10,143 nt of DNA from Gp6-AA40 sp046765795. Lineage in GTDB: Bacteria > Acidobacteriota > Vicinamibacteria > Vicinamibacterales > UBA2999. The stretch's first letter is position 1, and each line of letters begins with the position of its first letter. The notes beneath the pieces were generated by a model. That model was not told where the DNA came from. It was given only the letters and a program-made list of their open reading frames with translations, and did no database searches. The DNA lies in contig JBKPRH010000057.1 in assembly GCA_046765795.1 (NCBI GenBank), forward strand, positions 1 to 10,143, in the 5' to 3' direction. Positions 1 to 6,640 of this stretch are shown piece after piece. A program made the position numbers and the translations under genes.

Positions 1-2
1 AT

Positions 3-119
3 CCCGGTGCGATCATTTGCGGTGTGCTCGTCTACCTGATCGGTTGGATGGTCATACCCGAGAGTCAGGCGCCGGTGTCTGCAGGAACCACTCCGCGAAG
101 CGCTGAATCCCTTCCTTGA
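3..119 (+). CDS. PspC-domain-like membrane protein, C-terminal fragment
   Basis: This is the 3' end of a gene that begins before the window. The frame starting at base 3 reads 38 codons to a TGA at 117-119. The first 21 residues (PGAIICGVLVYLIGWMVIPE, then S) look like the end of a PspC domain: a hydrophobic transmembrane stretch with the YLIxWMxxPE ending common in PspC-family proteins. A short polar tail of about 17 residues follows. PspC-type proteins sit in the inner membrane and are linked to envelope-stress responses, but the family is broad and the start is missing, so no role is claimed. The last 68 bases overlap antisense with the end of the minus-strand epimerase gene. The identification rests on one short motif and could be another small membrane protein. 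Confidence 0.55.
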   Translation, partial: PGAIICGVLVYLIGWMVIPESQAPVSAGTTPRSAESLP

Positions 120-1017
120 AGGGCGTGCGCGGTTCGTATCCGAGCAGCTCGCGAGCTTTGGCGACGCTCGCCCACGTTTGCGGCACGTCGCCAGCCTGCT
201 CGGGTTTCCACTCGATCGTCGCCTGCCTCCCGAGCGCCTCCTCGATCGTGTGGATCATCTCGAGCAACGTCACCGTGGCGTTGTTCCCCAGATTGACCAC
301 TTCGTAGCGAGTGCGGTCGTAGTGAATCGCGCCGCGGATGCCGGCAACAATATCATCAATGTACGTGTAGTCGCGTCGTGTGCTGCCGTCGCCGAACACC
401 GGAATCGGTCGCCCGCTGCTTATCAGTTTCGCGAATTTGTGAATCGCCAAATCCGGACGCTGCCGCGGCCCATACACAGTGAAGAATCGCAGTGCGATGA
501 ATCGCACGTTATACAGGTGACTGTAGACGTGTCCGAGCAGCTCGCCGCTCACTTTCGTGCTGGCGTACGGGCTGATCGGCTGAAGCACATAGTCGTCCTC
601 GCTCCACGGCACGCGCGGATTAACGCCGAAGACGCTGCTCGATGACGCGAAGACGAAATGCGGAATCTTCTGTCGCGCAGCGATCTCCAGCAGGTTCTGC
701 GTACCTCTGACGTTGACGTCCTGATAGGTCACGGGACGCTCGATCGAGGGCCGCACGCCCGCCATCGCGGCAAGGTGCACAATCGCATCGAACCGCGTGT
801 TCAGCTGCTGTGAGAGGCTGTCGGCGTCGCGAAGATCTCCTTCAATCAACCGATATCGCGGGTGCCGGAGGTGCTCGCGGATATTGCGTTGTTTGAGCTC
901 GCGGTCGTAGAACGCATCGAAGTTGTCGAGAACCGTGATCTCGACGCCATCCGCCAAGAGCGAGTCAACGACGTGACTGCCTATGAATCCGGCGCCACCG
1001 GTGACGAGGACGTGCAT
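52..1017 (-). CDS. NAD-dependent nucleotide-sugar epimerase (UDP-glucuronate 4-epimerase-like, extended SDR)
   Basis: This 321-residue extended short-chain dehydrogenase/reductase probably inverts C4 of a UDP-sugar in the cytoplasm by transient oxidation with bound NAD. Visible motifs are the N-terminal Rossmann loop GGAGFIGSH (residues 7-15), Asp31 for the NAD ribose, DLRD (61-64), HLAA (81-84), the Ser run at 125-128 and the catalytic YASTK with Tyr151 and Lys155. The C-terminal substrate region (YGPRQRPD at 182-189, RRDYTYIDDI at 214-223) resembles UDP-glucuronate 4-epimerases more than dTDP-glucose dehydratases. Length is normal. It is the last gene of a four-gene minus-strand operon, 8 bp after the aminotransferase stop. 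A 4-epimerase here would turn a gluco-configured UDP-uronate or UDP-aminosugar into its galacto form. The exact substrate cannot be read from the sequence; UDP-glucose, UDP-GlcNAc or their uronates are all possible. Confidence 0.88.
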   Translation of the reverse strand: MHVLVTGGAGFIGSHVVDSLLADGVEITVLDNFDAFYDRELKQRNIREHLRHPRYRLIEGDLRDADSLSQQLNTRFDAIVHLAAMAGVRPSIERPVTYQDVNVRGTQNLLEIAARQKIPHFVFASSSSVFGVNPRVPWSEDDYVLQPISPYASTKVSGELLGHVYSHLYNVRFIALRFFTVYGPRQRPDLAIHKFAKLISSGRPIPVFGDGSTRRDYTYIDDIVAGIRGAIHYDRTRYEVVNLGNNATVTLLEMIHTIEEALGRQATIEWKPEQAGDVPQTWASVAKARELLGYEPRTPFKEGIQRFAEWFLQTPAPDSRV

Positions 1018-1025
1018 GTGACGAG

Positions 1026-2132
1026 TCAGCTCGCCACGCCGACGCGTGGCGTCAGAGCGAGTGCCACCTGCGCGATCTGATCCGCCGTCAACTCGGGGAA
1101 CATCGGCAGCGACAGCACTTCGGCCGAAGCGCGTTCGCAGACAGGGAATGCGCCGGCCGCGTACCCCAGATCGCGATATGCAGGCTGTAAGTGGACAGGA
1201 ATTGGATAATGCACTCCGGTCTGTACTCCTGCGTCGTTCAGCCGTTCACGCCACGCGTCGCGCTGCTGAAGCCGAACCACGTACAGGTGATACACGTGCC
1301 GCACGTCGCGGCGTTCGCGAGGCAGTTCCACTGACGTCTCGGCCAGGCGACGCGCATACTCGGCGGCGTTGCGCCGGCGCGCCTCCGTCCAGGCTTCGAG
1401 GTAACGAAGTTTCACGCCGAGAATCGCCCCCTGGACGCCATCCATGCGGTAGTTGAAGCCGCGATACTTGTGTTCGTAGCGCGTCTCCTCGCCCCACGCG
1501 CGCAGCAGTCGGATCTTCTTCGCGATCTCGGGATCGCTCGTGACCACCGCACCGCCTTCGCCGTAAGCGCCGAGATTCTTACCGGGATAAAAGCTGAAGC
1601 AACCGATCTGACCGATCGACCCGCACCGCTTTCCTTTGTACTCGGAGCCATGCGCCTGACACGCATCCTCGATCACCACGAGATTGTGCTTTCGTGCGAT
1701 CGCCATGATCGGATCCATGTCCGCTGGCTGCCCGAAGAGATGCACCGGAATAATCGCCTTCGTCCTCGGCGTAATCGCAGCCTCGAGCTTCGTCGGGTCC
1801 ATCGTGAGGAACTCGGGCTCGACGTCGATGAGCACCGGCGTGGCGCCCGCGTACTCGATCGCGGCAACAGTCGCAACGAACGTGAAGGGGACCGTGATCA
1901 CCTCGTCGCCGGGTCCGACACCTGCAGCGAGCAGCGACAGATGCAGGGCGCTCGTGCCCGTGTTCACGCCGATCGCGTCGGAGGTCTGACAGAACGCGGC
2001 GAAATCACGTTCGAATGCCGCAACCGCGGGACCGAGGATGAACTGTGCGTTCTCGAAGACCTTGGCCACCGCAGCGTCGATCTCGGGCTTCAACGCGCGG
2101 AACTGGGCTGGTAAATCGACAAACGGGATCAT
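1026..2132 (-). CDS. DegT/DnrJ/EryC1/StrS-family PLP sugar aminotransferase (WbpE/WlbC-like)
   Basis: This 368-residue, fold-type I PLP enzyme transfers an amino group, usually from glutamate, to a keto group of a nucleotide sugar. Key features are NTGTSALHL (57-65, phosphate binding), VPFTFVAT (81-88), IEDACQAHG (154-162, with Asp156 contacting the PLP ring nitrogen) and FYPGKNLGAYGEGG (181-194), where Lys185 is the expected Schiff-base lysine. HYPIPVHLQPAY (308-319) is the usual C-terminal substrate motif. Its ATG overlaps the stop of the dehydrogenase gene as ATGA (2129-2132), so translation is probably coupled. With a Gfo/Idh dehydrogenase and a beta-helix acetyltransferase just upstream, the best-fitting role is amination of a 3-keto UDP-N-acetylhexosaminuronate, as in the WbpB-WbpE-WbpD route to UDP-GlcNAc3NAcA. 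The family assignment is firm; the substrate is inferred from context. Confidence 0.9.
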   Translation of the reverse strand: MIPFVDLPAQFRALKPEIDAAVAKVFENAQFILGPAVAAFERDFAAFCQTSDAIGVNTGTSALHLSLLAAGVGPGDEVITVPFTFVATVAAIEYAGATPVLIDVEPEFLTMDPTKLEAAITPRTKAIIPVHLFGQPADMDPIMAIARKHNLVVIEDACQAHGSEYKGKRCGSIGQIGCFSFYPGKNLGAYGEGGAVVTSDPEIAKKIRLLRAWGEETRYEHKYRGFNYRMDGVQGAILGVKLRYLEAWTEARRRNAAEYARRLAETSVELPRERRDVRHVYHLYVVRLQQRDAWRERLNDAGVQTGVHYPIPVHLQPAYRDLGYAAGAFPVCERASAEVLSLPMFPELTADQIAQVALALTPRVGVAS

Positions 2133-3154
2133 GCGTCGACCGCGCTCCCGACGCCGACGAGACGGCCTTTGGCCGCTATCGATTCACTCGCCGCTTCGAG
2201 CAGTCGAACGACACGAAGTCCGGCCTCACCATCGGTCGTCGGTTTCGTGCTCTGACGAATGCAGTCAACGAAGTGCGCCGCTTCGACGCTGAGCGCTTCG
2301 GTCACGGCCAACTGCGGCGCCCACATGTCGCCGGTGCGATATCCAATCAGCATTTGATAAACGTTTTCCGGACTGGGATTCACTGAAATGCCTCGGTCGT
2401 ACACTTTGATCTTTTCGCTGCCCTCGAGGTCGTCGAACATTACCATGCGGCGACTTCCACCCAGCAACGTACGACGCACCTTCACCGGCGACAGCCAGTT
2501 CACGTGAACGTGCGCGATCAAACTGTCCTCGAAGAACATCGTCATATAGGCGATGTTCTCGGGACGACCGGGGAGATGCGCCAGCCCGGTGCATGACACG
2601 GAGACCGGCCGTTGGCGCAGCACGTAGTCCATGATCGCGAGATCGTGGACCGCGAGATCCCACAGAACGTTGACGTCCTTCTGGAAGAGACCAAGGTTGA
2701 TGCGAACGGAATCGTAGTAGTAGATCTCACCAAGCTCGCCGCTCTCGGAGAGTTCCCTCATCTTGCGCACGGCGCCGGTGTAGACGAAGGTATGTCCCAC
2801 CATCAGCACCAGGTTGCGTGCCTGCGCTTCGTCGATCAGCCGACTCGCCTCATCGCTGTTGGCAGTGATCGGCTTCTCGACGAGCACGTGCTTGCCTGCG
2901 CGCAGCGACGCCAGGGCCAGATCGAAATGTGTCTCCACCGGCGTGGCGATGACCACAGCATCGACGTGCGGATCGTTGTACACCTCCGCGGCCGTCGTCG
3001 CCGTCGTGATACCCGGATACCGTCGCGCTAATTGCGCGAGGCGCTCCTGCCGGGGATCGCAGACCATCCGCACCACGGCGTCCTTGCAGTCGACGAAATT
3101 GCGAACGAGGTTCGGCCCCCAGTAGCCGTAGCCGACCACTCCAATCCGTATCAC
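2129..3154 (-). CDS. Gfo/Idh/MocA-family NAD-dependent sugar dehydrogenase (WbpB/WlbA-like)
   Basis: This 341-residue oxidoreductase probably oxidises the sugar C3 hydroxyl to the ketone used by the neighbouring aminotransferase. Counting from the GTG start at 3154, it shows an N-terminal Rossmann motif GVVGYGYWG (5-13), the family hallmark EKP (93-95) and WDLAVHD (165-171), whose His170 lies in the catalytic position of the family. The GTG at 3154 is preferred because the Rossmann strand begins at residue 2, a purine-rich GTGAGGG lies just upstream and the gap to the acetyltransferase stop is 7 bp. An ATG at 3208 would add 18 atypical residues (MPVYRRGFLREAEKGEGG) and overlap the upstream gene by 47 bp. 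The stop overlaps the aminotransferase start as ATGA. Substrate is inferred: UDP-GlcNAcA in WbpB/WlbA, but other Gfo/Idh sugars are possible. Confidence 0.87.
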   Translation of the reverse strand: MIRIGVVGYGYWGPNLVRNFVDCKDAVVRMVCDPRQERLAQLARRYPGITTATTAAEVYNDPHVDAVVIATPVETHFDLALASLRAGKHVLVEKPITANSDEASRLIDEAQARNLVLMVGHTFVYTGAVRKMRELSESGELGEIYYYDSVRINLGLFQKDVNVLWDLAVHDLAIMDYVLRQRPVSVSCTGLAHLPGRPENIAYMTMFFEDSLIAHVHVNWLSPVKVRRTLLGGSRRMVMFDDLEGSEKIKVYDRGISVNPSPENVYQMLIGYRTGDMWAPQLAVTEALSVEAAHFVDCIRQSTKPTTDGEAGLRVVRLLEAASESIAAKGRLVGVGSAVDA

Positions 3155-3161
3155 TCCACCC

Positions 3162-3635
3162 TCACCCTTTTCCGCTTCGCGCAAGAAGCCGCGCCGGTAC
3201 ACCGGCAACGGTCGCTCCCGGGGCGACGTCCTGTGTCACGACGGCGCCCGCGCCGATAAGAGCCTCTTCACCGATCGTGAGGCCGCACATGATCGTCGCG
3301 CCGCTACCGATTGACGCTCCGCGCTTGACACGCGTCGGCACCACGGTCCAATCCGCTTCAGTCTGCGGCCGGCCGTGGATGGTCGCGCGGGGACGTGGGT
3401 CGTTGATGAAGACGACACCGTGTCCGACGAATACATCATCCTCTATCGTGACGCCTTCGCAGACGAATGAGTGCGAAGAGATCTTGCAGCGCTGACCGAC
3501 CACGGCGCCCTTCTGGATTTCGACGAACGCGCCGATCTTGGTATTCGCACCAACACGGCAGCCATAGAGGTTCACGAGATCGGGGTGGAAGATGATGACG
3601 CCTTCACCAAGGGTGACGCTCGACGCGATGGGCAT
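3162..3635 (-). CDS. Left-handed beta-helix N-acetyltransferase (WbpD/WlbB-like)
   Basis: This 157-residue protein is built almost entirely of hexapeptide repeats of the [LIV]-G-x-x-x-x type: IGAFVEI, VVGQRCKI, IEDDVFVG, ASIGSGATI, LTIGEEALI and GAGAVV can be seen in order. It ends in the VAGVPAR motif (about 144-150) typical of acetyl-CoA-dependent sugar acetyltransferases. The insertion at about 76-95 (GVVFINDPRPRA), with the FxNDP element between helix coils, matches the WbpD/WlbB/QdtC group, which N-acetylates the new amino group on a UDP- or dTDP-amino sugar; these enzymes act as trimers. It is the first gene of the operon. The ATG at 3635 is preceded by AGGA at 7-nt spacing. Only 7 bp separate its stop from the dehydrogenase GTG. 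The family is secure; the WbpD-type role is inferred from the neighbours. Confidence 0.87.
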   Translation of the reverse strand: MPIASSVTLGEGVIIFHPDLVNLYGCRVGANTKIGAFVEIQKGAVVGQRCKISSHSFVCEGVTIEDDVFVGHGVVFINDPRPRATIHGRPQTEADWTVVPTRVKRGASIGSGATIMCGLTIGEEALIGAGAVVTQDVAPGATVAGVPARLLARSGKG

Positions 3636-3663
3636 TGAGAAATCCTACTATCTCATGCGTAAG

Positions 3664-3679
3664 GGGCAACCTTGTTGCG
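3664..3679 (+). promoter_or_regulatory. Possible sigma-54 (-24/-12) promoter of the lipoprotein gene
   Basis: GGGC at 3664-3667 is followed after 7 bases by TTGC at 3675-3678. This gives the GG-N10-GC spacing (3665-3666 and 3677-3678) of RpoN promoters, with the first T of TGGC replaced by G. Transcription would start near 3690, about 40 bases before the GTG at 3732. The same bases form a small inverted repeat (GCAAC-CTT-GTTGC, 3666-3678). The site is weaker than the two elements further right. An alternative reading is that TAAGGGG at 3660-3666 is a Shine-Dalgarno site for a TTG start at 3672 or 3675. Confidence 0.35.
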
Positions 3680-3731
3680 TGCGCGAAAAACCGCTCGGCC
3701 GTGCGAGAATACCTCTTCCGCAAGACCTCTT

Positions 3732-5192
3732 GTGAAAAACGCTTCTTCACGTGTCCGTTCGTTCGTGCGAATGCTATCGCTCGCGTCGATCGTGGCGACC
3801 GCGGCGTGCGGTGGTGACGACGATCGTCCGCCAACGACACCGCCACCGACGACGCCACCGCCGACATCACCTCCGCCGAGCGGGGACGGTGTCACCGTGA
3901 CCGGATCCGAACGGATCGGGTGGACCCAAACCGTTCAGGGGTCCCAGAGCATCCAACAATTTCGATTCGCCGCGTATGTCGACAACCGGTCACGCGCAAA
4001 TCTCGCGAGCGTGCAGTGTGCCTCGAGCGGCACGGCCAATGTGTTCAATTGCTCTGCGGCACTCCCCCAAATGTCACAAGGGCGTCATTCCCTTCAGCTT
4101 TCCACCTTCGACCCGGCGGGAATAGAAAGCGCGCCGTCAGCCGAGCTGGTTCTGAACGTCGTTGGGCGAATCGTCGTATCTTCGGCTCCTGTTCCTGGCG
4201 TCCCAGCCACGACCTGCGTTGACGCGACCGGCGCATCGGCATGCTACGCCGTTGACGTGCTGGTGCAGGGGCTGTCGCAGCCGAGCAACTTGTTGACCAC
4301 TGCAGATGGCCGATTGCTGTTTGTCGAACGACAGACCGAGGTCTTCCTGTTCGAAAGAGGGCAGCTTCTGCGCAGTACCCTCGTGGCGCCGGACTCCGGT
4401 GCGACGATTCAATCGATCGCACTCGCCGCCGATTTCGAGAGCAGCCGTTATGTGTTTGCCGCAATCGCCGCTGCACGAGACGAACAGCGAACGCTCTCGA
4501 TCGTGCGCTTCCGCGAAGCGGGCGGCACCTTGGCGGAGGCGGCCGTCATCGTACCCGACTTGCCGATCGCTAACGAGGGAGAGGTCGCTTTGTCTGTGGG
4601 CGACGGCAACGATCTGTATGTCGCGCTGCCAGCTGCAGACACAACGAAGACGAGCAGCGCGGGGGTCATTTTGCGATTCGATTCGCAAGGTGCTGCCAAA
4701 GGACAGTCACGCCTGGCCTCAGCGGTGCTTGCCGAGTCGAGCCCGCGTCCCGCGAAACTCGCATGGGGTGACGGGCGATTGTGGCTCGCGGGTCTCGAGA
4801 CAGCGACCTCACCGGCGCTGGGCCAATTGTCGATGGAGCGCGACGCTACACCGGACCCCGGGCCGCGTCACGCCGAGCCAGTGCAGGTGAAAGGGTTTCC
4901 CTCAGCGGGATGGGGAGTCCGCGATCTCGCGCCGTCACAGGGCGCTGCAAGGAGCGAACAGTCTGGCCTGTTCTTCGTGCTCGAAAATCCGCGTGCGCTC
5001 TACCGACTCGTGAACACCGAGAACGGCGTCCTGACGCCGGCCCTCGTCCCTCTCGCCTCGCTGCTGCCGGAAGCGGTCTCGACTGCACCAAATGACGTCG
5101 TGTATGTCGCCGCAATGCTCGCGTCGGATCCATCGCAGGGCGTCATTCTGCGGCTGATGCCGGTCGCGGCACGTCGCGCGCTTCCGCGTTAA
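3732..5192 (+). CDS. Probable lipoprotein with Ig/FnIII-like domain and degenerate glucose/sorbosone dehydrogenase-like beta-propeller
   Basis: This 486-residue protein (from GTG 3732) begins with a basic n-region, a hydrophobic stretch (MLSLASIVATAA) and Cys26, followed by GGDDD, as expected for a lipidated envelope protein; the lipobox TAAC is non-standard at -3. A Pro/Thr linker spans about 32-50. Residues 55-145 resemble a small Ig/FnIII-like beta-domain with Cys96 and Cys107. From about 175 the sequence follows the start of glucose/sorbosone dehydrogenase propellers: QPSNLLTTADGRLLFVER, then a RTLSIVRF strand, NEGE and GDGNDLYV. The family usually has an HxGG-type catalytic segment where this protein has NEGE (281-284), so PQQ chemistry is doubtful and a binding or scaffold role is more likely. 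TTG 3672 or 3675 is an alternative start, giving an unusually long n-region. No PEP-CTERM tail is seen. Its stop shares TTAA with the convergent deacetylase stop. Function unknown. Confidence 0.7.
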   Translation: MKNASSRVRSFVRMLSLASIVATAACGGDDDRPPTTPPPTTPPPTSPPPSGDGVTVTGSERIGWTQTVQGSQSIQQFRFAAYVDNRSRANLASVQCASSGTANVFNCSAALPQMSQGRHSLQLSTFDPAGIESAPSAELVLNVVGRIVVSSAPVPGVPATTCVDATGASACYAVDVLVQGLSQPSNLLTTADGRLLFVERQTEVFLFERGQLLRSTLVAPDSGATIQSIALAADFESSRYVFAAIAAARDEQRTLSIVRFREAGGTLAEAAVIVPDLPIANEGEVALSVGDGNDLYVALPAADTTKTSSAGVILRFDSQGAAKGQSRLASAVLAESSPRPAKLAWGDGRLWLAGLETATSPALGQLSMERDATPDPGPRHAEPVQVKGFPSAGWGVRDLAPSQGAARSEQSGLFFVLENPRALYRLVNTENGVLTPALVPLASLLPEAVSTAPNDVVYVAAMLASDPSQGVILRLMPVAARRALPR

Positions 5193-6115
5193 GTCGCGGG
5201 GACCAGTCGCGAACCGCGTGAGGCATGCACCGGCGGCGAAGCCGGCTGCTCTTGACTCTCTTTGGCGAGCACTTCCACGAGCGACGCGAACGCGAAGTTC
5301 GACACGAGTCGTTCCAAACGACCTTCGGTCTCACCAAGGTTGCGGTAGTGACGAAATCGACTGAGCCACGACCCCGGCAGACGAGGCTGATCGGGATCGA
5401 TCTCCCACGGGTGGATATAGAAGATCGCCGGTCGTCCTTCGACGTCGTTCAACCGACGAATTCCCCACTGCGTCCACGCATAGGGCAGTAGACGGAAATA
5501 CCCGCCACCGGCGACAGGAAAATTCGTTCCACCCACGCGCACCGTAGACCCCGGGCATTCCCAGATCGTTCCCGAGTTCGTCTGCACGGTGTGAAACCGG
5601 CGAGGGGCCGACGGCACACCGTACCGATCGTGACGAATCGGAAAGATGCTCGCGTCGTAGATGAACCCTTCCTCGAGAAGTACGTCGAGTGCCCAGAACG
5701 ATCGTTTGATGATCGAGAAGCTCGGCGCTCGATATCCGTATACGGGTACCTTCACTGCTGCGGCAATGGCCTCACGCGAGCGACGGAGGTCATCTCGGAA
5801 CTGCTCTGGCGTCTGGTCATAGACCAGGCGATGCGAGAACCCGTGCGATCCGATCTCGTGCCCGCGGGCAGCGATATCCCGCACGAGACCCGGAAAGCGT
5901 TCGGCCACCCATCCGAGTACAAAAAACGTCGCGCGGACATTCGCGCGATCAAACAATTCGAGCAGTCGCTCCGTATTCCGGCTCACACGGCTGTCGAGCG
6001 TCTCCCACTCCGAGCGTGACACCGTATTTTCAAACGCGGACACATGGAAGTAGTCCTCTACGTCTACCGTCATGGCATTGACGATTGGCGTCTCAGAATT
6101 CGCAGGACTCTTCAT
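5189..6115 (-). CDS. XrtA/PEP-CTERM-locus polysaccharide deacetylase (NodB/CE4 family)
   Basis: This 308-residue protein should remove N- or O-acetyl groups from the locus polysaccharide or its precursor. From the ATG at 6115, the CE4 motifs are MTVDVEDYF (15-23; Asp18 and Asp21), SHGFSH (90-95; metal ligands His91 and His95), YRAPSFS (128-134; Arg129) and FYIHPWEID (232-240; His235). DVEDYFHVSAF at the N-terminus and the C-terminal segment from GGGYFRLLPY to FRHYRNL are typical of the exosortase-A-associated subgroup rather than of peptidoglycan deacetylases. No signal peptide is visible. A GTG at 6175 is also in frame, but the sigma-54-like element at 6133-6148 would then lie inside the gene, and the added 20 residues do not resemble the family. 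From the predicted transcript start near 6122 the leader would be only about 7 nt; ATG 6073 is a less likely start. It is convergent with the lipoprotein gene. Confidence 0.88.
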   Translation of the reverse strand: MKSPANSETPIVNAMTVDVEDYFHVSAFENTVSRSEWETLDSRVSRNTERLLELFDRANVRATFFVLGWVAERFPGLVRDIAARGHEIGSHGFSHRLVYDQTPEQFRDDLRRSREAIAAAVKVPVYGYRAPSFSIIKRSFWALDVLLEEGFIYDASIFPIRHDRYGVPSAPRRFHTVQTNSGTIWECPGSTVRVGGTNFPVAGGGYFRLLPYAWTQWGIRRLNDVEGRPAIFYIHPWEIDPDQPRLPGSWLSRFRHYRNLGETEGRLERLVSNFAFASLVEVLAKESQEQPASPPVHASRGSRLVPAT

Positions 6116-6132
6116 TCGTGGTGCCACGACGA

Positions 6133-6148
6133 TGCAAGCATATCGCCA
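6133..6148 (-). promoter_or_regulatory. Sigma-54 (-24/-12) promoter candidate facing the deacetylase gene
   Basis: On the minus strand the bases read TGGCGATATGCTTGCA. TGGC and TTGCA are separated by 7 bases, the exact spacing of RpoN promoters (consensus TGGCACG-N4-TTGCW). The predicted transcription start is near 6122, just upstream of the ATG at 6115. The element shares 13 of 16 positions with the plus-strand element at 6641-6656. XrtA loci in some Proteobacteria are known to be controlled by RpoN with the PrsK/PrsR two-component system, which makes this reading plausible; activity here is inferred. Confidence 0.65.
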
Positions 6149-6194
6149 CTGACTGCGGTCGCTCGACACACACACGTCAAGCCACCCCTCTTCA

Positions 6195-6210
6195 GATTCA
6201 CGTGGGAATC
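6195..6210. repeat. Short inverted repeat GATTC-N6-GAATC
   Basis: GATTC (6195-6199) and GAATC (6206-6210) flank a six-base spacer, with CACGTG across the left junction. It lies about 50-60 bases upstream of the minus-strand sigma-54-like element and could be an operator half-site pair. Arms of 5 bp are short enough to occur by chance. Confidence 0.2.
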
Positions 6211-6334
6211 GGATTGGCTAAAGTTGACCCGGCGCCGGTCGTCTAGGAATGACATGACATTAGTCGTCGGACGCAGGACCTTTCAGACCTCTCCGAGACT
6301 CCGACATTCTGCACTGCTTCGAAGCCGCTCGCGT

Positions 6335-6362
6335 TCCTCCGTTCGGCCGGAGGATCCGTTTT
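6335..6362 (+). terminator. Hairpin with short T-run, possible terminator
   Basis: TCCTCCG (6335-6341) and CGGAGGA (6348-6354) form a perfect 7-bp GC-rich stem with a 6-base loop (TTCGGC). On the plus strand TCCGTTTT follows, resembling a weak intrinsic terminator. No convincing plus-strand gene precedes it, so it may instead end an unrecognised small transcript, insulate the two divergent promoters, or follow the dubious minus-strand ORF ending at 6385. Confidence 0.3.
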
Positions 6363-6586
6363 CGCTCTCTGATCGAAGACGGTCTCAGTTCAGCGCGTTC
6401 AACAGGTTGGCGATGAGGCCGCCCTGCACGTCCAAACCCCAACACGATGCTCGGAAAATGGTGGTATCAAAGCACATTTGCTTGTTCTTAATACGGCAGA
6501 CTTTTTTCTTTAGGGCCCAAGGTAGGTTCAGGTTTGAAGACACCCGGCCTGTCCAGAACCGTTCCGGCTGAGGTCCGAGCGGGAGG

Positions 6587-6614
6587 GCTAAGTGCATACA
6601 ATGAACGGCTTAGC
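6587..6614. repeat. Inverted repeat GCTAAG-N16-CTTAGC upstream of the plus-strand sigma-54 element
   Basis: GCTAAG (6587-6592) and CTTAGC (6609-6614) are perfect 6-bp arms 16 bases apart, ending 27 bases before the -24 box at 6641. Activators of sigma-54 promoters bind dyad sites upstream, usually 80-150 bases away, so the position is closer than usual. Treat it as a candidate operator only. Confidence 0.25.
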
Positions 6615-6640
6615 TTGGGCTGAACAGTGCAAGCATCGAA

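Noticed and set aside
3155..3208. Longer start of the Gfo/Idh dehydrogenase at ATG 3208
   Set aside because: The extra 18 residues precede the Rossmann strand, do not resemble the family and overlap the acetyltransferase gene; the GTG at 3154 fits better.
3829..3882. CCGCCA/CGACGCCACC-type DNA repeat
   Set aside because: It is the coding sequence of the Pro/Thr linker of the lipoprotein, not an independent repeat element or CRISPR.
4045..4688. Antisense ORFs within the lipoprotein gene
   Set aside because: Arg-rich translations without motifs, opposite a frame with coherent domain structure.
5100..5192. PEP-CTERM sorting signal on the lipoprotein
   Set aside because: The C-terminus has no PEP motif followed by a membrane helix and basic end; it simply ends in a short Arg-containing tail.
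6044..6571. 175-codon plus-strand ORF over the deacetylase start and intergenic region
   Set aside because: It is Arg/Ser-rich, has no motif, and covers the deacetylase N-terminus and its promoter element; treated as chance.
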